A stretch of DNA of 64,000 nt from Pseudomonas azotoformans. GTDB taxonomy: Bacteria > Pseudomonadota > Gammaproteobacteria > Pseudomonadales > Pseudomonadaceae. The notes under the pieces are model-generated. The model was not told the DNA's origin. It saw only the letters and a program-made list of their open reading frames with translations, and did no database searches. Every line of letters starts with the position of its first letter. Position 1 is the first letter of the stretch. A program made the position numbers and the translations under genes. The stretch is from contig NZ_CP014546.1 in NCBI RefSeq assembly GCF_001579805.1, forward strand, positions 6,572,001 through 6,636,000, written 5' to 3'. Shown here one piece after another: positions 8,578-17,904 of this stretch.

Positions 8578-10036
8578 TAGGACGCTCTACCAAAGCCGGG
8601 CGACGGTCAGCTGCGCCACCCAGTACTGCATAAATCCCGCCGGCCACCACGAAGGTGACAATCCAGCCCAGACCATTGTGGCCCAGCCAGGAGTCGGACA
8701 AAGGCCCGGCGAACCAGATATTTTCGGCGGTGGTGCCGATGGTGGTGAAGCTGAAGCCCAGCACGATCGCCACCGCCCAGGCGCCGAACGCACGCCATTC
8801 CACACCGCCGCGATACCAGTAGGCGCTGCTTGGGCTCACGTCCAGCAGGTCCTTGGGGCTGTAGTAGTGACGGTGGATCAGGTCAACCACGAAGATGCCG
8901 ACCCACGCCGTAATCGGCACGGCCAGCAACGAGATGAAGGTGATGAACGGGCCGTAGAAGCTGTCGGCGATCAACATGAAGTAGATCGAGCCGGCGAAGA
9001 TCGCCACGATGTCGACGATTACCGCATGCACGCGCTTGACCTTCAGCCCCAGCGTCAGCGTGGTCAGGCCCGCCGAGTACACCGACAGGTTGTTGGACAA
9101 CAGCAGGCCACCAAACGCGGTGATCAGGTACGGCACCGCCATCCAGGTCGGCAGCATGTCGCGGATCGCGACGATCGGGTCGGTGGCCGAGGCCAGGTCG
9201 TTATTGCCCACCGACAGCAGGCCGCCAAGGGTGATCAGCAACACCAGCGGAATGCCCGCGCCAAACGCGGCTGAGGCCACCAGGCGCACAGCCGTGACGC
9301 TGCGGTGCTGGTAGCGCGACATGTCGGCACCGGCATTCGCCCAACCGATACCCGTACCGGCAGCCATGGTACCGACACCGATGATCATCGCGCTCAACGG
9401 CGCCGGGGTCGCGTTGAACACCGCGCTCCAATCGATGGTGGCGCAGAGGAAGCCGCCGACCAGAATGTTCAGGGCGCCAAACACATACGTGGCCCACTTC
9501 TGAATCACCAGCAACGTGGCGTGGCCCAGGCCGGAAACCGACAGGGTCAGCAACACGAAGATCGCGATAAAGATCAGGGTCAGCACCGGGGCGCTTTTCG
9601 CCTCGACCGGCGAACCGAACAGGATCGAGCACAACGACAGCAGCACAAAGGCAGCGGTGGTGGTGTTGACCGTTTCCCAGCCCAGGCGCGACATCAGCGA
9701 CACCAGCGTCGGCCCGATATTGCCACGCACGCCGAAGATGGCGCGGGACAGCGTCAGGCTCGGCGCACGACCACGACGACCGGCGATGGAGATGATGCCC
9801 ACCACCGCGAACGAACCGGCAGCGCCGAGGATCGCGACGATAATCGCCTGCCAGATCGCCAGGCCGCGAAACGCCACCAACGTGGCGCCGAGCGGCAAGC
9901 CGAGGATGCTGATGTTGGCGGCGAACCACACCCAGAACAGTTGCAGCGGGTGCCCGTTGCACTCGCCTTCAGGGACCGGTTCGATGCCGCGTGTTTCCAA
10001 TTGCCCGGCACTTTGGCCGGAAGAGGTGCTGCTCAT
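8570..10036 (-). CDS. NCS1-family purine/cytosine permease-like transporter
   Basis: A 488-residue membrane protein with about 12 helices and the NCS1 pattern near residues 30–50 (FWVWFAANISILGLPLGATL) and around WANAGADMSRYQHR. Members of this family import nucleobases, cytosine, allantoin, hydantoins or thiamine precursors by cation symport. It replaces, in position, the nucleoside transporter YegT of the related enteric cluster. It lies 78 bp downstream of the ADP-ribosylglycohydrolase gene. The substrate is probably a nucleobase-like or nucleoside-like compound; this is inference. Confidence 0.85.
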   Translation of the reverse strand: MSSTSSGQSAGQLETRGIEPVPEGECNGHPLQLFWVWFAANISILGLPLGATLVAFRGLAIWQAIIVAILGAAGSFAVVGIISIAGRRGRAPSLTLSRAIFGVRGNIGPTLVSLMSRLGWETVNTTTAAFVLLSLCSILFGSPVEAKSAPVLTLIFIAIFVLLTLSVSGLGHATLLVIQKWATYVFGALNILVGGFLCATIDWSAVFNATPAPLSAMIIGVGTMAAGTGIGWANAGADMSRYQHRSVTAVRLVASAAFGAGIPLVLLITLGGLLSVGNNDLASATDPIVAIRDMLPTWMAVPYLITAFGGLLLSNNLSVYSAGLTTLTLGLKVKRVHAVIVDIVAIFAGSIYFMLIADSFYGPFITFISLLAVPITAWVGIFVVDLIHRHYYSPKDLLDVSPSSAYWYRGGVEWRAFGAWAVAIVLGFSFTTIGTTAENIWFAGPLSDSWLGHNGLGWIVTFVVAGGIYAVLGGAADRRPALVERPNV

Positions 10037-10114
10037 GAGGGGGTGCTCCTGGTGCCTGTATTGTTGTGGTTGTGGCAGGGGTAGAAAGCGAATCGTGTTT
10101 CCGGTCGTCCTGAC

Positions 10115-11117
10115 TCAGCGCATTTTCAACAGCTCTTGAACCAGCGGCTGCAACTCCAGGCCATTGACCTGCTTGACCTGTTCGATCATCGCCTCAGGCC
10201 AGCACTGCAGGCCCAGGCACGCGCCCAGCATGGCGCCGAGAATGGCGGCAATGGTGTCAGTGTCGCCGCCAAGGCTGGCGGCCAGACACAGTGCTTCGAA
10301 GGCGTTCAACTCGCCCACCGCCACTTGCTGGGCCAGGGCGAACGAGACCACCACCGACTCCTGGGACGCGACGGAAGTGCCGATCAATTCGTACAGCAGG
10401 TCGGCGAACAGGGCTTTGTCGCCGCTGCCGACGCTCAAGGTGCGCGCCCAGCTGATGCGCGTGGAAATACGCCCGCCGGCAATCCAGTGACCGTGCCCTT
10501 CCGCTTGCTGGGCAATCTGGGTGCCGATGTTCAGTGCTTCGCCCAGGTCCACGCCGTTGATGCCGGCCGAGACCACCGCCGCCACCGCCGCCGCGCTGGA
10601 AATCCCCAGGGTGGTGTTATGGGTGACCTGACAGGCCTGGATCACCGCCTGGATAAACCGCGCCGGGTCGCTGACATCGGCGGCGATCCCCACCGGAGTG
10701 ATGCGCATCGCAGCGCCGTTGGTGGTGCCATAACGACCGGACTCTTCAGGAGTGTGACCGGCGAGAATCATGTCGATCGCACGCTTGGTGGACGGGCCGA
10801 GCAAATCCTGCGAGCCCTTGGCGCGCATCACCGCTTCCCAGTCAATCAAACGCTGGGCGAGCACCGTCGGCTCGATCACGCCCTGCCCTTCCACCAGCAA
10901 CTCGCCCACCAGAATCGCCTGCTCGGTGTCATCGGTGATGGACCCGGCGGGCATGTTCGGCGCAATCGGCTGATCGGCGTCGGCGTCTTCCAGGGCCAGT
11001 GATGGCACCGAAACGCGCGCGGACCTGCTCGCGGCTCAAGGACTGGGTCGGCATGCCCAGGGCATCGCCCAACGCCAAGCCGTAGAAAGCGCCGAGGGCG
11101 CGAGTGTGCGGGGTCAT
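10115..11117 (-). pseudogene. ADP-ribosylglycohydrolase family protein (YegU-like), frameshifted near 10993–10995
   Basis: The ATG at 11117 opens GAFYGLALGDALGMPTQS, the usual start of the family, and reads to residue about 41 (RFGAITG). Then one extra base in the GGG at 10993–10995 breaks the frame. The rest follows in the next frame (LEDADADQPIAPNM) to the stop at 10115, with the metal-binding motifs SITDDTEQA and GGDTDTIAAILGAMLG intact. Corrected length is about 333 residues. The enzyme cleaves ADP-ribose or a similar N-riboside bond. Its ATG overlaps the gntR stop (ATGA). A downstream ATG at 11008 would lack the conserved GDALG. Confidence 0.82.
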
Positions 11118-11827
11118 TTCGGGTTTCCAAACTGGAGGTGCAAGCGAAAGTGCAGCGGGTCGAGCAAGCTTTCGACATGCTCCATGAAACGCTCACGGCG
11201 GTCGTAGGTGGTCCGTGAGGCCTTGAGAAACACCGTGCCCGCAGGGCGGCCGAGCAGTTCGGCGTCTTCGTCACTGAGGGGTTCGGCGCCGATCCATTGG
11301 TCACCTTCGGCGCCGACGTAACCGTAGGCGGCCAGGGTGATGGTCAGGGAATTATCGATCAGGCCGACTTTAGGCAGGCTTTCCAGGCCTCCAGATGCGG
11401 GCATAAACGAGCGTTCCAGCGAGACCGCCGTGCCGTCGGTGGTGCGGCGACGGCGATCAAGGGCAATGAATTGGTCGCTGCCGAAACGGCTGAACAGGTC
11501 GGGACGGGTCACCGCTTCCAGGCGCAGGATGTCGGTGTTCACTCGCGCGCCTGTGTCAGCCAGGGCCTGGGCCCAACCGCTGCGTTGGTCGAGCACCATG
11601 CCGTCAAAGGTGACGATGGAGCCGACGCCGCTCTGGGTCGCGATGTAGTTACGTCGCTTGAGCTCGGCGAGGGCTTCGCGCAGGGTGCCACGGCTGACCG
11701 CAAACTCTTCGGCCAGTTGGTGCTCGCCCGGCAGCAGGAAACCGTCGGCCATCACCCCACCCTCGATACGGCGGATGAGCTCGTCGACGACGCGTTTTTT
11801 CTTATCAAATCGAACATGTCTAATCAT
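11114..11827 (-). CDS. GntR/HutC-family regulator (YegW-like)
   Basis: From the ATG at 11827 this is 237 residues. Residues about 8–70 form a GntR winged helix (HQLAEEFAVSRGTLREALAEL), and the rest is a UTRA effector domain (LERSFMPASGGLESLPKVG, TVFLKASRTTYD). It is the first gene of the operon and its stop overlaps the start of the ADP-ribosylglycohydrolase gene, so it probably controls its own operon. A repeated CATGT element around 11815–11832 (ACATGTCTAATCATGTACA) covers the start codon and could be the operator. The ligand is unknown. Confidence 0.85.
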   Translation of the reverse strand: MIRHVRFDKKKRVVDELIRRIEGGVMADGFLLPGEHQLAEEFAVSRGTLREALAELKRRNYIATQSGVGSIVTFDGMVLDQRSGWAQALADTGARVNTDILRLEAVTRPDLFSRFGSDQFIALDRRRRTTDGTAVSLERSFMPASGGLESLPKVGLIDNSLTITLAAYGYVGAEGDQWIGAEPLSDEDAELLGRPAGTVFLKASRTTYDRRERFMEHVESLLDPLHFRLHLQFGNPK

Positions 11828-11883
11828 GTACAAATTGATAACCGAAAGCGGCCGTTTGCAGCAAGCGAATTATTTCAGGGAGA

Positions 11884-11916
11884 TGAAAAAATCGGCCTCA
11901 GGGTTCCAGGCCGATT
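11884..11916 (-). terminator. Terminator overlapping the DUF1285 stop codon
   Basis: A 9 bp stem AATCGGCCT/AGGCCGATT with a nine-base loop, followed on the minus strand by a T tract. The stop codon (11898–11900) lies inside the hairpin, so the last codons of the gene form the terminator stem. Confidence 0.7.
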
Positions 11917-12458
11917 CGGAAAAACTCGCCGCCGCTCCAGACGCCCAGCCAGTTCTGACCGTTGATCGGACGGCTCACCGCCAGCTCCACCAATTGGTAG
12001 AACGCGTTGCGGTGCACCAGGGCTTCGAGGTTGGTGCGCACCCGCAGATAGGGCGCAGGTTCCTGGGTGATTGGGTCGATCACCACCCGCAAGGGGTGTT
12101 CAAGGCCCGCTTCGATCTGATCGTCCACGTTGGTGGTAAAGCGCAGCAACTGGCCTTCGCCCTGCCCTTCGACCTCCAGCGTTACCGCCACGAACGGCGC
12201 ATCATCGACGCTGATGCCGACCTTTTCCACGGGAGTGACCAGGAAGTAATCATCGCCATCGCGGCGGATGATGTTGGAGAACAGCTTGACCATCGGCTTA
12301 CGTCCGATCGGTGTGCCCTGGTAGAACCAGGTACCGTCGCGGGCGATGCGCATGTCGATGTTGCCGCAGAAGTCCGGGTTCCACAGATGTACCGGCGCCG
12401 GTCCCTTGCCTTTGGGCAGTTGGGCCAACAGATCGTTGGCCTTGGCGGAATCGGTCAT
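11898..12458 (-). CDS. DUF1285 domain-containing protein
   Basis: From the ATG at 12458, preceded by AGGAGA, the product is 186 residues. It matches the DUF1285 family: an N-terminal segment ending VHLWNPDFCGNIDMRIARDG and a second half ending in LGVWSGGEFFRIG. There is no signal peptide or membrane segment, so it is cytoplasmic. The function is unknown. It follows the lipoprotein gene by 16 bp and is probably co-transcribed with it. Confidence 0.82.
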   Translation of the reverse strand: MTDSAKANDLLAQLPKGKGPAPVHLWNPDFCGNIDMRIARDGTWFYQGTPIGRKPMVKLFSNIIRRDGDDYFLVTPVEKVGISVDDAPFVAVTLEVEGQGEGQLLRFTTNVDDQIEAGLEHPLRVVIDPITQEPAPYLRVRTNLEALVHRNAFYQLVELAVSRPINGQNWLGVWSGGEFFRIGLEP

Positions 12459-12474
12459 GGGGTTCTCCTGGTGC

Positions 12475-13080
12475 TTATTGATCACTCATGCCCAGCAGAC
12501 TGCGAGCGTACTGGCGCAGCGGGCGGGCAATCAGATCTTCTGGCTTGTTGTCGTGGAACGTCAGTAAACCGCCACGACTGCGAATACGTGCAGTATCAAT
12601 CAAATACTGGGTGCTGGTCTCGATCAACATGATCTGGATGACGCCGCTGTCCAACCCGACACGGTCGAGGGCTTCCTGATCCGCCCATTCATCGGCATTG
12701 CCGATACGGTCATCAGCCTTGGCGAAACGGCAGTACAGCAGGTAGTGAGCGCCGGCCGCACGGGCTTCGGACATTGCCTGCTCCAGACCTTCCGGCTGAC
12801 GGGCGCGACGCACCATGGGGAAATACTCGATGAAACCATTGAAGGCTTCCTCGGCCACCACGTTTGGACGCGGATAAGCGCTGCCCGGCGGCACAAAGGC
12901 GCCTTGGGCGATAAACACGAATGAGTCCGGTTGTATGCGAACCGAGGCGGTGCGACGGGTATCGCTGTGATCCAGCAAACCGGCATCGCTCATCTGATAG
13001 CGGGTGCCTTCGGCCATATCGCTGACGGTCATGCAACCACTCAGCGTCAACGACGCCAGCAACAAAACCAGACTACGCAT
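12475..13080 (-). CDS. DUF4823-type lipoprotein
   Basis: From the ATG at 13080, which has GGAGG upstream, the protein is 201 residues. It starts with a lipoprotein signal (MRSLVLLLASLTLSGC), with Cys16 as the lipidated residue. The following residues MTVSDMAEGTR give no Asp at +2, so outer-membrane sorting is expected. The body contains SVRIQPDSFVFIAQGAFVPP and a C-terminal RPLRQYARSLLGMSD. The domain has no known activity. Confidence 0.78.
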   Translation of the reverse strand: MRSLVLLLASLTLSGCMTVSDMAEGTRYQMSDAGLLDHSDTRRTASVRIQPDSFVFIAQGAFVPPGSAYPRPNVVAEEAFNGFIEYFPMVRRARQPEGLEQAMSEARAAGAHYLLYCRFAKADDRIGNADEWADQEALDRVGLDSGVIQIMLIETSTQYLIDTARIRSRGGLLTFHDNKPEDLIARPLRQYARSLLGMSDQ

Positions 13081-13156
13081 CCTAATCCTCCAGAAGCCGG
13101 TGACGGAAAACCGGCGAATGGGCGTGAGATGCAGGTTCTGGGCCAGGGGAGCAGCT

Positions 13157-13229
13157 GCAAGCCTCAAGCCTCAAGCTTGTAGCTTGTAGCTTGTAGCTTG
13201 TAGCTTGTAGCTTGTAGCTTGCAGCTTGC
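13157..13229. repeat. Heptanucleotide tandem repeat
   Basis: Six perfect AGCTTGT units followed by two AGCTTGC units (13174–13229), preceded by decayed copies of the same period (CAAGCCT, CAAGCCT). The array ends 9 bp before the moaA stop codon. It lies in the short gap between moaA and the lipoprotein gene. Confidence 0.9.
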
Positions 13230-13238
13230 AGCTCGGCC

Positions 13239-14207
13239 TCAGCCGCCAATAATCTTCATGATGGTCGCGCCACCGGAGAAGGCGACTTCCTGTTTGTCGC
13301 CCAACGCCTTCATCAACAGGCCCTGCAGCGCCGGCAACGCTTGATGGCGGGGTTTGTCCAACAGGTCGCCGACATAGTGGCGGTTACTCGACGACAGGCA
13401 ACCATGTAACCAACCCGTGGACGACAACCGCAACCGCGAGCAGGTCCGGCAGAACGGCACGCTTTCGTTGGCAATGACTCCGAAATAGCCCTTGCCGGGT
13501 ATTTCATAACGCACCGCCGTCGCGTCAATGGGCGCACTGGCTTGCAGGTACTCATGCTGTTCGCCGATCAGGCCGAGCAGTTGTTGCAGGCTGACAAACT
13601 GCTGCAGAAACGCGTTGGAGTCCTTGGCCAGGTGGCCCATGCGCATCAACTCGATAAAGCGCAGTTCATAACCCCGCTCCAGGCAGTACTCAAGCAGCGG
13701 CATCACCTGGTCGAGGTTCTGGCCGCGCAATGGCACCATGTTGACCTTGATCTTGATTCCGGCGGCGCGGGCCTGGTCCATGCCGTCGAGCACGGTGGCC
13801 AGGTCGCCGCCACGGGCGATGCTGCGGAAGGCGTCCGCATCCAGGGTATCGAGGGAGACGTTGATGCGCTTGATCCCGGCGTCCACCAGCAGCGGCAGTT
13901 TGCGCGCCAGCAGTTGGCCATTGGTGGTCAGGCTGATGTCACTGAGGCCCATCTGCCCGACGGCGCCCATGAAGGCTTCCAGCTTGGGGCTGACCAGCGG
14001 TTCGCCGCCGGTGATGCGCAGGCGGTCGATGCCGGCGGCCTCGATCAGATAAGCCACGCCACGGGCCATGGCCTCGGCGGAGAGTTCGTCCTGGGCAGCC
14101 ACCAGCCGCTTGCCGTTGGGCACGCAGTAGGTACACGCGTAATTGCAGGCTGAGGTCAGGCTGATCCGCAAATTGCGAAAACGCCTGCCTTGACGATCAA
14201 CGATCAT
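13239..14207 (-). CDS. moaA: GTP 3',8-cyclase MoaA (molybdenum cofactor biosynthesis)
   Basis: A 322-residue radical SAM enzyme. The N-terminal [4Fe-4S] cluster ligands are Cys21, Cys25 and Cys28 (CNYACTYC); the C-terminal cluster ligands are Cys253, Cys256 and Cys270. The protein ends in the Gly-Gly tail required for function. MoaA, with MoaC, converts GTP to cyclic pyranopterin monophosphate, the first step of molybdopterin synthesis. No other moa gene is adjacent. The molybdenum-related pair at 32.5–34.1 kb is a separate locus. Confidence 0.92.
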   Translation of the reverse strand: MIVDRQGRRFRNLRISLTSACNYACTYCVPNGKRLVAAQDELSAEAMARGVAYLIEAAGIDRLRITGGEPLVSPKLEAFMGAVGQMGLSDISLTTNGQLLARKLPLLVDAGIKRINVSLDTLDADAFRSIARGGDLATVLDGMDQARAAGIKIKVNMVPLRGQNLDQVMPLLEYCLERGYELRFIELMRMGHLAKDSNAFLQQFVSLQQLLGLIGEQHEYLQASAPIDATAVRYEIPGKGYFGVIANESVPFCRTCSRLRLSSTGWLHGCLSSSNRHYVGDLLDKPRHQALPALQGLLMKALGDKQEVAFSGGATIMKIIGG

Positions 14208-14238
14208 GGATCACTCCGGCAGAGGATGATTCGGGCGC

Positions 14239-14270
14239 GCTAAAAGCTGACTGATAAATCAGCTTTTAGC
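14239..14270. promoter_or_regulatory. Perfect inverted repeat upstream of moaA
   Basis: Arms GCTAAAAGCTGA and TCAGCTTTTAGC (12 bp, perfect) flank an eight-base centre. It lies 31 bp upstream of the moaA ATG and 52 bp past the tetR stop. There is no T run, so it is either an operator or a leader hairpin rather than a clear terminator. Confidence 0.5.
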
Positions 14271-14322
14271 AAGAGTCCTTGCCTGAGTATATTCCTGGGG
14301 TACTACGCGTGGCAGCAAATCA

Positions 14323-15000
14323 TTACGTGGAAGGCGATTCCAGCGGCGGCTGCTCGGTACTGTGCTTGCGCTTGTTGCCCATGCGCACGCCGATGTCCAT
14401 CAGGAACTGGAAGAACCCTTCCTGATCTTCCAGCACATTGCTCCAGAACGGTGAGTGATACAGCGCCACGGCGCCGTGCACCAACGCCCAGGCCGCGCAA
14501 TAGTGGAAATACGGCGGCACGTCTTCCAGCTTGCCTTCGCTGATGCGGCCCTTGATCAACAGGGTCAGGCGTTCGAAGTTCGACGCACGGATCTTGTGCA
14601 GTTCCTCGACCATCTCCGGCACCTGATGGCCCTTGACCACCTTCTCTTCCAGGCGGTCGAACAGGCGATAGCGCTGCGGGTCGCGCATGCGGAACTCGAA
14701 GTAGGCGCGGGACAGCGCTTCCTTGTCCTTGTCCACATCGGCCGAATGCAGCAGCTCGTTCAAGTCACGCTCGTAGTCGAGCATCAGGCGCAGATAGATC
14801 TCGGCCTTGGACTTGAAGTGCTTGTAGATCGTGCCTTTGCCGATACCCACGGCATCCGCGATCATCTCGACGGTGACGCTGTCTTCACCCTGTTCGAGGA
14901 ACAGTTTGAGTGCGGTGTCGAGAATTTCCTGCTCACGGCGGCGAAACTCACGGACCTTACGGGGTTCTTTGTGCATGAGGAAGAAGTCTGCAAAGGTCAA
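14323..15000 (-). CDS. TetR-family transcriptional regulator
   Basis: A 225-residue protein with an N-terminal TetR helix-turn-helix at about residues 25–70 (MIADAVGIGKGTIYKHFKSKAE) and an all-helical C-terminal domain. It is the counterpart of the TetR gene that neighbours rgsA and tatD in other pseudomonads (PA2957 in PAO1, from memory). Translation may start at the ATG at 15000 or at M9 (14976), which begins MHKEPRKVREFRRR. Targets and ligand are unknown. Confidence 0.85.
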   Translation of the reverse strand: MTFADFFLMHKEPRKVREFRRREQEILDTALKLFLEQGEDSVTVEMIADAVGIGKGTIYKHFKSKAEIYLRLMLDYERDLNELLHSADVDKDKEALSRAYFEFRMRDPQRYRLFDRLEEKVVKGHQVPEMVEELHKIRASNFERLTLLIKGRISEGKLEDVPPYFHYCAAWALVHGAVALYHSPFWSNVLEDQEGFFQFLMDIGVRMGNKRKHSTEQPPLESPST

Positions 15001-15284
15001 AATAGGGAGGGTTACGCAGGGCCACGGATACGCGGCGATACGATTTACCCGGTGCGAGGGATTATCCCGACTGAACGGTCGCTGGGCAATGCCTATGTGA
15101 ACCCGAAACGCACTTTACTTTCAGTGCGCCAACGTTTTCATGGATCTCAGTCAGAAATAATACGCAACAACTGCCGTCGTGCGCCCGCCCAATGAGAACT
15201 CAAGGGAAGCGCGCGTATTCCAAATCTGTTTAAAAAACGACCAGTCGCGACTGGACTGAATCGGATACTGATCAATACTTGAAC

Positions 15285-15403
15285 TGTCGGCGTGACATCT
15301 CCCCCAAGTGACGCGCCGACCTGGGTACCAACGGACCGCGTACCCTTGTTTTACTCCTAATGGTCTTAGCCCGGATTCACCCCCCAGAACCCGGGTTTTT
15401 TTT
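15285..15403 (+). ncRNA. rgsA: Small RNA RgsA (probable)
   Basis: A non-coding stretch between a tetR gene and tatD, the position of rgsA in Pseudomonas. CAATACT (15273–15279) fits an RpoS-type −10. About 6 bp later a transcript would start with a strong stem GTCGGCG…CGCCGAC (15286–15323 region) and end with a CCCGG/CCGGG hairpin and eight T at 15396–15403. The length of about 119 nt matches the published ~120 nt. RgsA is a GacA/RpoS-dependent sRNA of P. aeruginosa and P. fluorescens linked to peroxide resistance. The upstream 15001–15284 shows no gene. Confidence 0.7.
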
Positions 15404-15421
15404 GCCTGGGATTTGGCCGCG

Positions 15422-16207
15422 TCAGCCAGCGACGTGAGCCAACGGAAACAGGCGCTTGAAGTTCTCGGTGGTCTGCTCGGCAAACCGCTCGTAGGACTCG
15501 CCGCGCAGCATCGCCAGGTAATCCGCCACATCGCGCACATATTCGGGCAGGTTCGGCTTGCCGCGATGGGGGATGGGCGCCAGGTACGGCGAGTCGGTTT
15601 CCACCAGCAGGCGGTCGGCTGGCACCTGGCGTGCGACGTCACGCAGGGCGTCGGCGTTGCGGAAGGTGACGATGCCCGACAGGGAGATGTAGAACCCCAG
15701 GTCCAGGGCCGCCTTGGCCATATCCCAATCTTCAGTGAAGCAATGCAACACGCCGGCCTGGGGCAGCGCGGCTTCGCGCAGCAGGGTCAGGGTGTCGGCG
15801 CGAGCGCCACGGGTATGGACGATCACTGGTTTGCCGGTCTGCTGGGCGGCTTGCAGGTGCAGGCGGAACGAAGCCTGCTGCACCTGCGCCGCTTCGGGCT
15901 CGTAGTGGTAATCCAGGCCGGTTTCGCCGATAGCCACCACGCGTGGGTGATTGAGTTCAGTCAGCAGCCAATCAAGCGCTGGGGCTTCACCGGGCTTGAG
16001 GTCCAGCGGATGAATGCCCACCGAGCAATCCACATCGGCGTAGCGATCAGCCAGGGCTTTGACATCGGCTGCGTTTTCGGCGCTGACGCCGATGCACAGG
16101 AAGTGCCCTACCCCGCGCTGGCGTGCAGCTTCGAGGGCAGCATCCAGGGAACCGCCGTGCTGCGCCAGGTCGAGGCGGTCGAGGTGGCAATGGGAATCTA
16201 CGAGCAT
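15422..16207 (-). CDS. TatD-family metal-dependent hydrolase
   Basis: A 261-residue TIM-barrel hydrolase. The metal ligands His6 and His8 are in MLVDSHCHLD, with the glutamate in IGETGLDYH and later His and Asp ligands in VIVHTRGA, LHCFTEDWD and VETDSPYLAP. TatD proteins are 3'–5' exonucleases or DNases; the chromosomal copy downstream of holB is the YcfH type. The gene lies 63 bp downstream of holB. In other pseudomonads pilZ stands between them; here it does not. Confidence 0.9.
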   Translation of the reverse strand: MLVDSHCHLDRLDLAQHGGSLDAALEAARQRGVGHFLCIGVSAENAADVKALADRYADVDCSVGIHPLDLKPGEAPALDWLLTELNHPRVVAIGETGLDYHYEPEAAQVQQASFRLHLQAAQQTGKPVIVHTRGARADTLTLLREAALPQAGVLHCFTEDWDMAKAALDLGFYISLSGIVTFRNADALRDVARQVPADRLLVETDSPYLAPIPHRGKPNLPEYVRDVADYLAMLRGESYERFAEQTTENFKRLFPLAHVAG

Positions 16208-16231
16208 AGGGATCTACAACTTAAATCACGA

Positions 16232-16264
16232 AAAGTGTCTGGCCGACGATACACCTGTCGGCCA
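16232..16264 (-). terminator. Hairpin after holB
   Basis: Stem TGGCCGAC/GTCGGCCA (8 bp, nine-base loop) with a short T-containing stretch on the minus strand. It fills the 63 bp gap between holB and tatD and may partly end the tmk–holB transcript. Confidence 0.5.
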
Positions 16265-16270
16265 CGGAAA

Positions 16271-17894
<1,624 letters not shown>

Positions 17895-17904
17895 TTAGTC
17901 AGAA

